Counted from the stretch's first letter, positions 1 through 7,525 are shown. The stretch: 36,676 nucleotides of DNA from Gemmatimonadota bacterium (GCA_009841475.1 VXLT01000052.1:1-36676); one strand, 5' to 3'. Notes: a model not told the origin generated them from the letters alone. Numbers and translations: made by a program.

Positions 1-474
1 CCCGATCGTCGAACCGAGATCATTCCTCACCCCGGCCACATCCTTTTCCAGGCGGGTCTCAACCTCCTCCAGCCCCGTCCCGATCCTGTCCAGATCGGTC
101 TTGAAACCCCCGATGGCCGAACCGAACTCGTTCCTCACGCCCACCAGATCCCTTTCCGAGCGACTCTCGGCCTCCTCCAGGCGGACTTCGACCTTGCCCA
201 GATCAGTCGTGACGCCTCCGATCGCCGACCCGAGATCGGTCCTCACCCCGGTCAAATCCTTGTCGAGGCGGGTCTCAACCTCCTCCAGGCTGTTTTGGAC
301 TTTCTCGAGGCGGGTGTCGGCCTCCCTCAGACCATTCGCGAAACCATCGCTCACCTCATCCAGACTCGCTTTCGTTCGTGCTCCGAGGCGACGCGGAACA
401 AAAGCTGCAATTGCAACGGCGATTGCGGCTACTACTAGCGCGGTTACGACCAAGATCTGCCATAAGAGACTCAT
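1..474 (-). CDS. membrane-anchored coiled-coil repeat protein (partial)
   Basis: The minus frame is open from an ATG at 474 to the window edge (158 codons, no stop), so the ORF track omits it. The protein begins MSLLWQILVV and has one hydrophobic segment at about residues 4-25, which should anchor it in the inner membrane. After that it is charged and heptad-like. From about residue 64 it repeats a 36-residue unit (LEEVETRL...GVRTDLGSAIGG) nearly three times, mirrored as a 108-bp DNA repeat. Such chains usually form long helical rods or coiled coils (apolipoprotein or DUF1640-like in style). No enzymatic motif is visible and the function is unknown. It is transcribed away from the reductase remnant. 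The missing C-terminus may hold a further domain. I am confident of the reading frame because of the repeat phase, and not of any role. Confidence 0.7.
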   Translation of the reverse strand, partial: MSLLWQILVVTALVVAAIAVAIAAFVPRRLGARTKASLDEVSDGFANGLREADTRLEKVQNSLEEVETRLDKDLTGVRTDLGSAIGGVTTDLGKVEVRLEEAESRSERDLVGVRNEFGSAIGGFKTDLDRIGTGLEEVETRLEKDVAGVRNDLGSTIG

Positions 475-574
475 GGTTCACCTATCCAATGTGGCAATTC
501 GCACGGCACTTCCAATGTCAATCCTTCAGCGCTTTCGCAGCATAATAGGGTCGTTCGGCTTCGATAAGCAACCT

Positions 575-592
575 TAGCTAGATATCTAGCTA
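575..592. promoter_or_regulatory. 18-bp perfect CTAG-rich palindrome
   Basis: TAGCTAGATATCTAGCTA is a perfect 18-bp palindrome in the gap between the divergent coiled-coil gene (start 474) and the reductase remnant (start 699). It is strikingly AT-rich for this GC-rich window and contains CTAG twice, a tetramer that is usually scarce in bacterial DNA. A dimeric regulator site is the simplest reading. No protein can be assigned to it. Confidence 0.5.
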
Positions 593-698
593 GATTTGTC
601 ACCAGGTTACGCCGCTGCTTGACTCCGGGGCTACAATCAACCCAAGACACTGCGCCGACCCGGTCGTCGGCCGAAACCACATCGAGAAGAGGACACGA

Positions 699-1593
699 AT
701 GCGATACAAGCTGCTGGGAAGAAGCGGCCTCCGCGTGTCGGAGGTCTGCCTGGGCACCATGATGATGTCGACGGAGTCGCCCAGCTCCGCCGGACCCGAG
801 GAGAGCCGCCGGATCCTGGAAGCGTTCGCGGACAAGGGCGGCAACTATGCATTCGGTCGAAGGGAGCCTGCAGCGCCTCGGCGTGGACTACATCGACCTC
901 CTCTGGATCCACTTCTGGGAGTACAGCACCGACATCGTCGACGTGATGCGCAACGTCAACGACCTCGTGCAGCAGGGCAAGGTCCTTCACTTCGGCCTGT
1001 GCAACACGCCAGCCTGGGTGGTGGCGCGCGGCCAGACCGTGGCCGAGCAGAGGGGCTGGGAGCCGATCTCGGCGCTGCAGTACCAGTACAACCTGGTCTC
1101 GAGGGATCTGGAATTCGAGATCATCCCCTGCGCCCGCGCGCTCGGAATCAGCGTGAACGCGTACTCGCCGCTGGCTGGGGGCTTTCTGACCGGCAAGTAC
1201 ACACGTGGCGACAGTACGGAGAGCCGGCGCTACGACAGCGAGTTCTGGCAGCAATTGGCCTTCCAGTTCGACGAGCGCGCGTTCGACATCGCCCGCAAGG
1301 TGGACGAGATCGCCGACCGCCTCGGAACCAGCTCGGCCGCGGTGGCCCTGGCGTGGGTGCGCGACCGCGGCGTGATCCCGATGATCGGGGCCCGGAAAGT
1401 TTCCCAGATCGAGGACAGCCTGCGATACCTGTCACTCACCTTGCCAGACGAGGACATGCAGGCGCTGACCGAGGCGAGCGCCCCGGTTCTGCCCTGGACG
1501 TACTACCTGCTACATAGCGACGAGATCCGGATACGCCAACTCGCGACTGGCGGCATGCTGGATGCGATCGATAATGAGCGGTTTCCGTTCTGA
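699..1593 (+). pseudogene. aldo/keto reductase, internally deleted and frameshifted
   Basis: The start at 699 has a good ribosome site (AGAGGA) and encodes the typical AKR N-terminus (MRYKLLGRSGLRVSEVCLGT). After ADKGGN (about residue 49) the family's next block, the NADPH-barrel part with the FIDTANNY and ATKY motifs, is missing. Homology resumes in another frame at 847 with HSVEGSLQRLGVDYIDLLWI and continues to the C-terminus at 1593 (PLAGGFLTGKY, cofactor-binding MIGARKVSQIEDSL). From the family's usual layout roughly 50-60 residues are lost, including the catalytic Asp/Tyr region, so the product cannot be an active oxidoreductase. The two listed ORFs (699-1517 and 847-1593) are the two halves of one gene. 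The junction is either a real deletion or an assembly error. Confidence 0.85.
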
Positions 1594-1600
1594 GGTGTCG

Positions 1601-1891
1601 CTACCCGATCAGCTCGATCCTCAGATTCAGGCCGAGAACGTTCGCAGCCGCGGTGAGCGTGTCGAGGCGAATGTGATCATTGTCCGGGTCGAGAATCCTG
1701 TCCAACTGGCTCCGGCTGGTGCACATCGCTCGAGCCATGGCGCTCTTGCTGATCTGCCTTCTTTCCATCGCCTGCTCCAGTTGCCAGGCCAGCACGCGCT
1801 TCACCGCACTGGCATTGGCCTCCTCCAGGGTTCCCTGCTCGGCCAGATAGTCCTCGAAGGAGGAGCCGATACGTCCCTTCTTCTTCGTCAT
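1601..1891 (-). CDS. HTH antitoxin-like regulator (HigA-2/COG5606 type), orphan
   Basis: The predicted 96-aa protein starts MTKKKGRIGSSFEDYLAEQG at 1891, with GGGAGA a few bases upstream. I prefer this to the 173-aa ORF because the homology starts here. It ends with a Cro/C1-type helix-turn-helix (QISKSAMARAMCTSRSQLDR ... LDTLTAAANVLG). This architecture is that of antitoxins paired with RelE/HigB toxins of the Gp49 kind, which normally lie just upstream. No toxin frame is visible in the upstream 200 bp, so it is an orphan or a leftover. An ATG at about 1969 in the same frame could add an N-terminal extension. It probably represses its own promoter through the palindrome at 1973-1983. Confidence 0.75.
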   Translation of the reverse strand: MTKKKGRIGSSFEDYLAEQGTLEEANASAVKRVLAWQLEQAMERRQISKSAMARAMCTSRSQLDRILDPDNDHIRLDTLTAAANVLGLNLRIELIG

Positions 1892-1969
1892 GACGTGATC
1901 TCCCTTGCTCGTTTCCTCGCCAGGCCAGCCAAACTCCGCAGTGGCAATTCTCCACCAAGCGTACCTCAT

Positions 1970-1997
1970 AGAGTACAGTGTACCACAGATCGTACAA
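1970..1997 (-). promoter_or_regulatory. promoter with GTACAGTGTAC operator for the orphan antitoxin
   Basis: Read on the minus strand there is TTGTAC (-35-like), a 16-bp spacer and TACTCT (-10-like). The perfect 11-bp inverted repeat GTACAGTGTAC (1973-1983) overlaps the -10 element. This is the usual layout for an autoregulated antitoxin gene. The boxes are moderate matches; the palindrome is exact. Confidence 0.5.
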
Positions 1998-2118
1998 TCC
2001 GTCGACGGAAAAACCCATCCTCCAAGCGACCGACGGCCGGAGCACAACTCCTTCATGGCGCTGACGGTCGTCGGGTTGGGTACCCGGGCGGTGTAGGGGA
2101 GTCCACAACACCGGCGGC

Positions 2119-2667
2119 TCACCGGCCCACCCCCTCGTCGTACCGGACCGTCTCGATTTCTCCGTCAGTATTCCGTACCTGAAGCACCCGCTGATCCTCG
2201 GGGACCAACGTGTAGGGGAGCCCAAGCCGCTGGGCGGTCGCTTCAAACTGGCTTTCCGGGCTCGGGCCCATGTAGCAGGGAACAATCGGACAGCCGGGTG
2301 GCTGCAGGTGTCGGATAACAAGCATCCGAGCGTTGCTCAGCTCGCGGTCGGCGTGGGTCAGGGATCTGATGGATCCGTAACCACCGCCGGGTAGGCGACG
2401 CCCCTTCGACACGAGCTCGGCGTTGATCTCCTCTCTGGTGCGGAGCTCGAGCGGGAAGACGTCGAGTGACCTGCCCTCGCGGTACCACGTAACCCAGTCG
2501 ATATCGGGTCGCACGCCGTTCGCGAGTTCGTCGGCGAACTGGGCCGCGGTGATGTGGGTGGGTCGGCCGTCGGGGTCGACCTGGGCGAACCCGCGTTCGG
2601 TGTCTTCACATCCAAGGGTGAGCATCAACGCCGCGATCGCGGCACAGAGCGTACGAAGGTGTCTCAT
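2119..2667 (-). CDS. hypothetical lipoprotein
   Basis: The 182-aa protein has a classical lipoprotein signal: a basic start (MRHLRT), a hydrophobic stretch and a lipobox ending LTLGC at about residue 20. It should therefore be exported and lipid-anchored. The mature part is hydrophilic and I do not recognise its family. It contains a Cys pair (CPIVPC) that could form a disulphide. Its ATG overlaps the stop of higA by four bases (ATGA), so it is translationally coupled to the antitoxin gene, an odd pairing of an envelope protein with a DNA-binding antitoxin. It may be a passenger using the higA promoter. Confidence 0.6.
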   Translation of the reverse strand: MRHLRTLCAAIAALMLTLGCEDTERGFAQVDPDGRPTHITAAQFADELANGVRPDIDWVTWYREGRSLDVFPLELRTREEINAELVSKGRRLPGGGYGSIRSLTHADRELSNARMLVIRHLQPPGCPIVPCYMGPSPESQFEATAQRLGLPYTLVPEDQRVLQVRNTDGEIETVRYDEGVGR

Positions 2668-2963
2668 GGGTGACCGGCCCCCGCCCGATACGCCTCGATA
2701 TCGAGTTCCCCTTCGCGACCCCGCGTGCGGGCGATATCGTAGGACGACTGCATCCGCATCAGCGTGTCCATCCTGACCCCGAACGCCTTTTCGATGCGCA
2801 GCGCCATCATCCCCGACAGGTCAGACCGGCCATTCAGAAAGGTGGAGAGCGCGGGCCGGGACACGCCAAGTACTTTCGCGGCGGCGGCCACAGTCAGACC
2901 CTGAGGCTCGATCACCTCGGTCCTCACGAATGCACCGGGGTGTGGAGGGTTCAGCATGCGCAT
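2664..2963 (-). CDS. higA: HigA family addiction-module antitoxin
   Basis: The 99-aa protein begins MRMLNPPHPGAFVRTEVIEP, the signature opening of HigA. It has an HTH (LTVAAAAKVLGVSRPALSTF) and the conserved LNGRSDLSGMMALRIEKAFG helix. HigA binds and neutralises the ribosome-dependent mRNase HigB and represses the operon. The gene is full length with GGAG upstream. The toxin gene that should precede it (2979-3148) is wrecked, so this antitoxin has no local partner. The ATGA overlap with the downstream lipoprotein could explain why the frame stays intact. The family call is firm. Confidence 0.88.
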   Translation of the reverse strand: MRMLNPPHPGAFVRTEVIEPQGLTVAAAAKVLGVSRPALSTFLNGRSDLSGMMALRIEKAFGVRMDTLMRMQSSYDIARTRGREGELDIEAYRAGAGHP

Positions 2964-2978
2964 TTTTGGTGCTCCGGT

Positions 2979-3148
2979 CTAGTGGCAGTCTTCGAGCTTC
3001 AGGTCCACGATCTCGTTACCGGCGACTTAGAACGTCAGCCGCCAGTTCCGCGTTACGTGGAGACTCCAGAAGTCGACGGCGCGACCCCTCGCGGATCGTC
3101 TCTCAGGAACAGGCGGCGCAAGCCCCGGTGGGGGATGTTTCGGATCTT
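2979..3148 (-). pseudogene. higB: higB toxin remnant
   Basis: Two pieces of HigB survive in different frames. The N-terminal piece reads KIRNIPHRGLRRLF near 3148-3080. The C-terminal piece reads WSLHVTRNWRLTF, then a TAA (3027-3029) where the family has an acidic residue, then VAGNEIVDLKLEDCH and a proper TAG at 2979. The middle of the toxin is missing, no start codon is evident at the expected position, and there is an in-frame stop. The toxin cannot be made. It sits directly upstream of higA in the canonical toxin-first order, which supports the assignment. Confidence 0.8.
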
Positions 3149-3151
3149 CCC

Positions 3152-3185
3152 TGTATAGTGTTGCGTAACGCTTTACAGATGTCAA
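3152..3185 (-). promoter_or_regulatory. higBA promoter/operator
   Basis: The minus strand shows a perfect -35 (TTGACA, 3180-3185). CACTAT follows as a possible -10 after 19 bp. Between them lies the inverted repeat GCGT-T-ACGC (3163-3171). A palindrome placed between promoter boxes and upstream of higB is the expected autorepression site. The long spacer makes the exact -10 uncertain. Confidence 0.5.
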
Positions 3186-3208
3186 GGTGTGCTCGAGGGA
3201 TTCCGCCT

Positions 3209-3322
3209 CAAGATGCCCATCGCGACCTGGGTGGCGAGAGGCCGGTCGACCTCATCGCGAGCGACAGAATGGATGAGGTTCTCGCGATCATCGATCGCCT
3301 GCAATCCGCCGCTTACGCCTGA
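3209..3322 (+). pseudogene. C-terminal fragment of a Xre/MbcA/ParS-type antitoxin
   Basis: The frame ending at 3322 encodes about 37 residues, AHRDLGGERPVDLIASDRMD followed by EVLAIIDRLQSAAYA-stop. This matches the conserved C-terminal toxin-binding tail of MbcA/ParS/Xre antitoxins (formerly DUF2384; pattern LGGxxPxxLL...RIxxGxY). There is no N-terminal part and no downstream RES-domain toxin, so it is a relic. It abuts the higBA promoter, suggesting a deletion joined two toxin-antitoxin loci. Confidence 0.55.
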
Positions 3323-3426
3323 CTCCCTGTCACGAAGTGAGGCCGCGCGCGGGGCCCGCTCGCGTTGGAACTGGTCCGAGGGCCGTCCTTCGCGCGCGAT
3401 CTCAACTCGTCAGAAACAGACCGCTC

Positions 3427-3456
3427 TTGAATCGAATTGTCCGATTTACATACTAT
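3427..3456 (+). promoter_or_regulatory. putative promoter of the XRE-ImmA gene
   Basis: TTGAAT, an 18-bp spacer and TACTAT lie in a locally AT-rich stretch about 140 bp upstream of the ATG at 3597. A second TTGACA is present at about 3470 without a convincing -10. The assignment rests on box similarity only. Confidence 0.35.
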
Positions 3457-3596
3457 GTTCCGGCGACTCTTGACAAGATACGTCGCTTTCACGATCTTTG
3501 CATCGACCCACGCCGGTCGGCGCGACGACATGCTCACTCGGAGCCGAGCGGGCCCGGATGGCTCTGGAAGTCAGCCCGAACTAGAAAGGGCAGTTG

Positions 3597-4835
3597 ATGC
3601 CGATTACCCAGCTTGAACTCGCTCGACGGCTCCGGGCCGCGCGCAAGGCCTGCCAAATCACCCAGGCGAAGGCGGCAAGAGTTCTCGGGATTCCGCGCTC
3701 CGCCGTGTCTCAGATGGAGACGGGCCAGCGGGGTGTGTCGGGCCTGGAACTCCATCGGCTGGCGCAGCTCTATTCCCGTGATGTCGGCGATTTCCTGGAG
3801 GACCGGTTCGAAGAGGGCAATCCGGTCACGGCCATGTTCCGTGCGCATCCTGAGCTGAGGGCGAGTTCAGCCGCGACGGCGTCTCTCCGCCTCTGCGGTG
3901 AACTGAATCGTGAGGTTGCGAATCTGCACGAGTTGCTTGAGCTTGACCGCGGAATCTCGACCATCCCTGAGTACTCTCTACGCGCCCCACGAACGAAGTG
4001 GGATGCGGTTCGACAGGGCAACGCCGCAGCCGAAAAGGAGCGGCGGCGGCTCGACTTGGGCATCGCGCCACTCCCGGACGTTGCCAGCCTTCTGGGGGCA
4101 CAGGGTATCAGCACCGTTCTGGTGAGAATGGACGATGGCATTTCCGGGCTTACTCTGATCAGCGCCGATGGCAATGTCCTGGTCGCCGCAAACCGGACCC
4201 ATCACATCCTGCGCCGCCGCTTCTCGTTCGCGCACGAGTACGCCCATGTACTTCTGGATCGCGAGCTGAGGGCGATCTTGAGCCACGCCCGAGACCGGTC
4301 GAATCTGATGGAAGTGCGGGCCAACGCGTTCGCGGCTTCATTCCTCATGCCCGCCGAGGGCGTGCGAGGCTACGTCAATGCACTGTCCAAGGGACTGGGG
4401 AGCCGGACGAGGGCTGACACTTTCGATGAAGAGGCAGTAACCCGCGTTGAGGGCAGAAAGCGCGTCGATACACAGAACATCGAACTACACGATGTGGTCA
4501 GGATGGCGCACCATTTCGGAGTCAGTTGCACCGCCATGCTCTATCGGCTGAAGGGGCTTGATTTCTTGACGGAGGAGGAGCGCTCATCCCTGGCCGGGCA
4601 GGACAGCATGGGGCTCAGCAAGGCCCTCCGGGGATTCCTTGGCCTTCCCAAACTCGACGATTCCGACGGCGAGATTCGGGTCCACGCCAGGTTCGTAGCG
4701 ATGGCGATTGAGGCGTTTATGCGCGGCAAGATCACGCAGCGAAAGCTCGATGAGTTGGGAAGACTGGTTCAGATATCAGATCTCAGCCGGCGCCTACTGC
4801 AGGCCGGCATTGGGACGGCGCGGTGCCGCCCTTAG
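3597..4835 (+). CDS. XRE-family regulator fused to ImmA/IrrE-type metallopeptidase
   Basis: The ATG at 3597 follows AGAAAGGG and is preferred over the TTG three bases upstream. The 412-aa product has an N-terminal Cro/C1 HTH (residues about 4-60: LRAARKACQITQAKAARVLG). A peptidase domain follows with the zinc motif HEYAH (about residue 214) and the downstream RANAFAASFLMP helix that supplies the third ligand and active-site environment in ImmA/IrrE (DUF955) proteins. Known members cleave a phage-type or stress repressor to switch on genes. This single-chain HTH-peptidase form is common beside toxin-antitoxin and mobile loci. Catalytic residues look intact. No obvious cognate repressor lies next to it. 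It is convergent with the 36-aa membrane gene. Confidence 0.85.
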   Translation: MPITQLELARRLRAARKACQITQAKAARVLGIPRSAVSQMETGQRGVSGLELHRLAQLYSRDVGDFLEDRFEEGNPVTAMFRAHPELRASSAATASLRLCGELNREVANLHELLELDRGISTIPEYSLRAPRTKWDAVRQGNAAAEKERRRLDLGIAPLPDVASLLGAQGISTVLVRMDDGISGLTLISADGNVLVAANRTHHILRRRFSFAHEYAHVLLDRELRAILSHARDRSNLMEVRANAFAASFLMPAEGVRGYVNALSKGLGSRTRADTFDEEAVTRVEGRKRVDTQNIELHDVVRMAHHFGVSCTAMLYRLKGLDFLTEEERSSLAGQDSMGLSKALRGFLGLPKLDDSDGEIRVHARFVAMAIEAFMRGKITQRKLDELGRLVQISDLSRRLLQAGIGTARCRP

Positions 4836-4844
4836 GCCCTTGCC

Positions 4845-4955
4845 TCAACCAGAGATAGATAGGACAGAGAGAAGGATGAGCGCGCCGAGCGCGAGCCCAA
4901 ATGCACTTCCTGCAAGGAACTTCCACCCATACCTATTCCTCCACACATGTTTCAT
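4845..4955 (-). CDS. 36-aa single-span membrane mini-protein
   Basis: This gene is too short for the ORF track. An ATG at 4955 is preceded by AAAAGGAGGATCGCC, a textbook Shine-Dalgarno at ideal spacing. The frame encodes MKHVWRNRYGWKFLAGSAFG and then a hydrophobic run (about residues 13-34) before the stop at 4845. Basic residues at the N-terminus predict an N-in single-pass membrane peptide. It resembles type I toxin peptides and small membrane regulators in size, but I cannot assign it. It is convergent with the XRE-ImmA gene, 9 bp away. Confidence 0.6.
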   Translation of the reverse strand: MKHVWRNRYGWKFLAGSAFGLALGALILLSVLSISG

Positions 4956-5093
4956 GGCGATCCTCCTTTTGTCCGCCTCGGGGGGTGGGCTTGGGAATGT
5001 GGTGAGCACCGGCCCTATGCCGACCGCATGGAAAACCGTAACCGGACAGGCGACGGGAGCGCAACCGTCAGTTGTCCAGATATGGAGCCACCG

Positions 5094-6186
5094 ATGATCG
5101 CCCCCCCTACCAGGGAAGTCACCGAACTTCTGCGGCGCGTCGACGACGCCCGCCACGCCAGGCAGGCAGAGTACGAGCGTTTTCTGACGGACCTGACACC
5201 GCGTCTGTCGGCGGCCGGCATCGCAGAGCGCAGGCGTGACCGCCATCTGGCGCACCGGTTCAACGTCTTCAGATACCTGAGCCAGGACGAACTCGGGCTG
5301 TCGCGCATCATCGCCGACCTGCTCGATCCGACCGCCGAGCACGGCCAGGGTGCGTCCTTTCTGGAAGCGATGCTGGACGCTCTGCCCGAAACGCGTGGTC
5401 GCTTCGGCACGCTGGATCGGACGGCTGCGGCCACCGGTGCGATCCGAGTGAGGACGGAGCGCCGGACCACGACGGGCAGGTTCATCGACATCACCGTGGA
5501 CATCCCCGAGGAGGGGGGTCGCTTCTGTCTGGCATTCGAGGCCAGCCCCGCCTCATCCACAAGTACCTGGCCGACAATCCGAGCCACCTGCGTGCCGCGC
5601 TGGCGGTGCATGACGCTTGGCGGCTTTTTCGGGAGGACGTGTGCCAGCGGTTCCTCGAACGCCTGCGCGTCACGGTGGAGAGTCGGCTGCGCGAGGAACC
5701 GTTCAGCGCCGATACCGACCTGCGCGTCCGGTGCCGTTACGATGGGAGGAAGAAGTACTCAAACGTCCTGTGGATCACTTCCGGCGTCTGGGGCAGGAAC
5801 GAAGACACGCCGTCCAACGAGGACGGCCGTAGCGCGATCAAGCTCCAGTCCGGGAAACGAGGCCCAAACAGCTGGTACTGGGGCGTCAGCAGCCCGACGC
5901 CCGAGAGCAGGATGACGGAACAGGAAAGGGAGTGCCGCGCCGAGCTTGTCGTCTCGCTACGCCGTCACGGACTTGCGCTGAAACACGGTGAGGAGGAGTG
6001 GTGGCTGTCGTGGGAATGGGTCCCACAGCACGGGGATTGGGATCACCTCGTACCCGAGCTACACGAAGAATGTGAGGCAGGGACCGGGCGGATCACCGAC
6101 TCTATGTCGACGGTTTGCTCCGGATTGCCGCGCACGCTATTCCGGCTATCAACGAGGTGGAGGCGGGCGAGCGGGCGGCCCATTGA
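5094..6186 (+). pseudogene. PD-(D/E)XK nuclease family protein, deleted and frameshifted
   Basis: The start at 5094 (MIAPPTREV; an in-frame ATG at 5082 is also possible) opens a protein typical of large PD-(D/E)XK nuclease-superfamily genes of defence islands: LSRIIADLLDPTAEHGQGASF, then the RFIDITVDI strand with the catalytic Asp and the FCLAFE strand with the catalytic Glu. The chain breaks at about 5545, before the expected Lys and the rest of the fold. It resumes in another frame with RLIHKYLADNPSHLRAALAV and continues to HEECEA. A second frame change near 6075 restores the natural tail (LYVDGLLRIAAHAIPAINEV), ending at 6186. A large central block is missing, so the nuclease is inactive. 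The frames listed as 4947-5915 and 5606-6409 are its halves. Confidence 0.75.
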
Positions 6187-6350
6187 CACGCGACACGCCC
6201 CGGAAACAGTATCGCTCCGACGCGCGACCACCGACTTCACCGCGAAGCATGCCGACGTTGAGCATGTCGAAGGTCAGCTCGGCAGTCCGCTCTCCCGCAG
6301 CGCGTCGGCCAGTTCCGGGCCAGATCGGCCGCCGAGAGGATCGCCCATTC

Positions 6351-7010
6351 TCACCGAAGTGAAGTACACTCCCTCAGCGCTTCAGACACCGGGATGCGGA
6401 GGGTCCTGATGGCGGGCTCGCCGCTGGTCTGTAGGGCGAATCGGTACTCCGACTGATAGGAAAACGACTTCGGCTTAATGAACCCGGTCCGTGAAGCCAG
6501 GTCAAAGGGCTCCTGGCCGGTGTCGAGCGTCCCGGAGATGTCCTCATAGGCGACCGGGCCGTGGGATACATGGACGACTCTATGGAACCCGGTGTCCGCA
6601 AGCGATAGCTTCTGCAGCAAGGGCTCGCCTGAGACGGGCTTGGTGTGAGTCAACTCGTCCAGCGTGATCGTGAGATCGACGCCCAGCTCCAGCGCGAAGG
6701 CATCGACATCCAGAATCTTCGTGATGGTGTCATTGTCGGGCGAGATGCGCTTCCCGAGCCTGTAGGCGTCTCGCTCGTTGGCGGGGCAGAATGCCGTGCA
6801 ATACACCCACGGATCAAGGCTGGTGGCGTATTGCGCCTCTGCCGAAAAGGAACTTGCTGAAACGTCAAACCCGGCTTTCGACAATTGCTTGGCGAAGAAG
6901 GGCGCGGCATTCAGCTTGACTCGTCCCTCCATCGGGTCATACCGGGCATCTTCAAGGTCTTCGCGCTCTCGGTATCGGGCCAGAGTCGACACCCATATCT
7001 CGTCACTCAT
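6351..7010 (-). CDS. uncharacterised protein, C-terminal part of a chimeric ORF
   Basis: The ORF track shows one 377-aa frame (6351-7484), but residues 1 to about 96 are IS1380 transposase. The ATG at 7010 (MSDEIWVSTLARYREREDLE) has GGAG upstream and gives 219 aa that read as an independent protein. It has a conserved-looking tail (IKPKSFSYQSEYRFAL ... LRIPVSEALREC) of the sort seen in uncharacterised proteins of mobile regions, possibly DUF2971-like. No catalytic motif is recognisable. The 60 residues between the transposase fragment and this ATG fit neither part clearly. Whether it is expressed alone or as a fusion cannot be told. Confidence 0.5.
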   Translation of the reverse strand: MSDEIWVSTLARYREREDLEDARYDPMEGRVKLNAAPFFAKQLSKAGFDVSASSFSAEAQYATSLDPWVYCTAFCPANERDAYRLGKRISPDNDTITKILDVDAFALELGVDLTITLDELTHTKPVSGEPLLQKLSLADTGFHRVVHVSHGPVAYEDISGTLDTGQEPFDLASRTGFIKPKSFSYQSEYRFALQTSGEPAIRTLRIPVSEALRECTSLR

Positions 7011-7195
7011 GCTTGGGGAATGCTCCCGCTTGGAAAACCGAACGACCGGCCGCCGGCCTCGCTCAGGGCGCAATGCACCATCGACTCGACGGATCACAAG
7101 GAGGGAGCGCTCCTGTCGCTCATCGTCGAGCACCTCGAAGCGCCGCTGCCCGGCATCAGGGGTACCGATCTCCTGGACGGCTATGCCCGCCCAGC

Positions 7196-7525
7196 CCTTC
7201 CGGCGTCCCTCGAGCCTGCCCGCCAGCAGGGCCAGCAGCGGGTCATGCCGCAGATCGTCGTGGTCGTTGAGGTCCTCGTACCCCAGGGCGATCCCCGTGA
7301 TGCGCTGCGCCACCAGCGTCCGAACCGAGTGCTCCGTGAGGCGGGGGTCGCGGTGATCCTTGAAGCACGCCGCCACCCGGTCGAAGAGTCCGACGAACCG
7401 GTCGATCTCCCGGAGCAGCAGCGCTCCGGCATCGACGTGATCGATCCGCCGTCGAACGCCGCGCTCACCGGACGGCGCCGGCACCCTTGAAATGCGAAGG
7501 AAAGCGGCTTACACTGTGTCGGCAT
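7196..7525 (-). mobile_element. IS1380-family transposase, N-terminal remnant
   Basis: Reading leftwards from 7525, MPTQCKPLSFAFQG...AAFDGGSITS continues after a one-base frame change as DAGALLLREIDRFVGLFDRV and ITGIALGYEDLNDHDDLRHD. These are hallmark N-terminal motifs of IS1380 transposases. Homology stops at about 7196 (GRLEGRR), where a different sequence is joined in frame. The DDE catalytic domain is absent, so it is dead. An inverted repeat (7547-7575) sits just upstream. Confidence 0.8.

Noticed and set aside
699-1517. 272-aa ORF as a complete gene
   Set aside because: Only its first 49 codons are aldo/keto reductase. The rest is the out-of-frame reading of the real C-terminal part at 847-1593.
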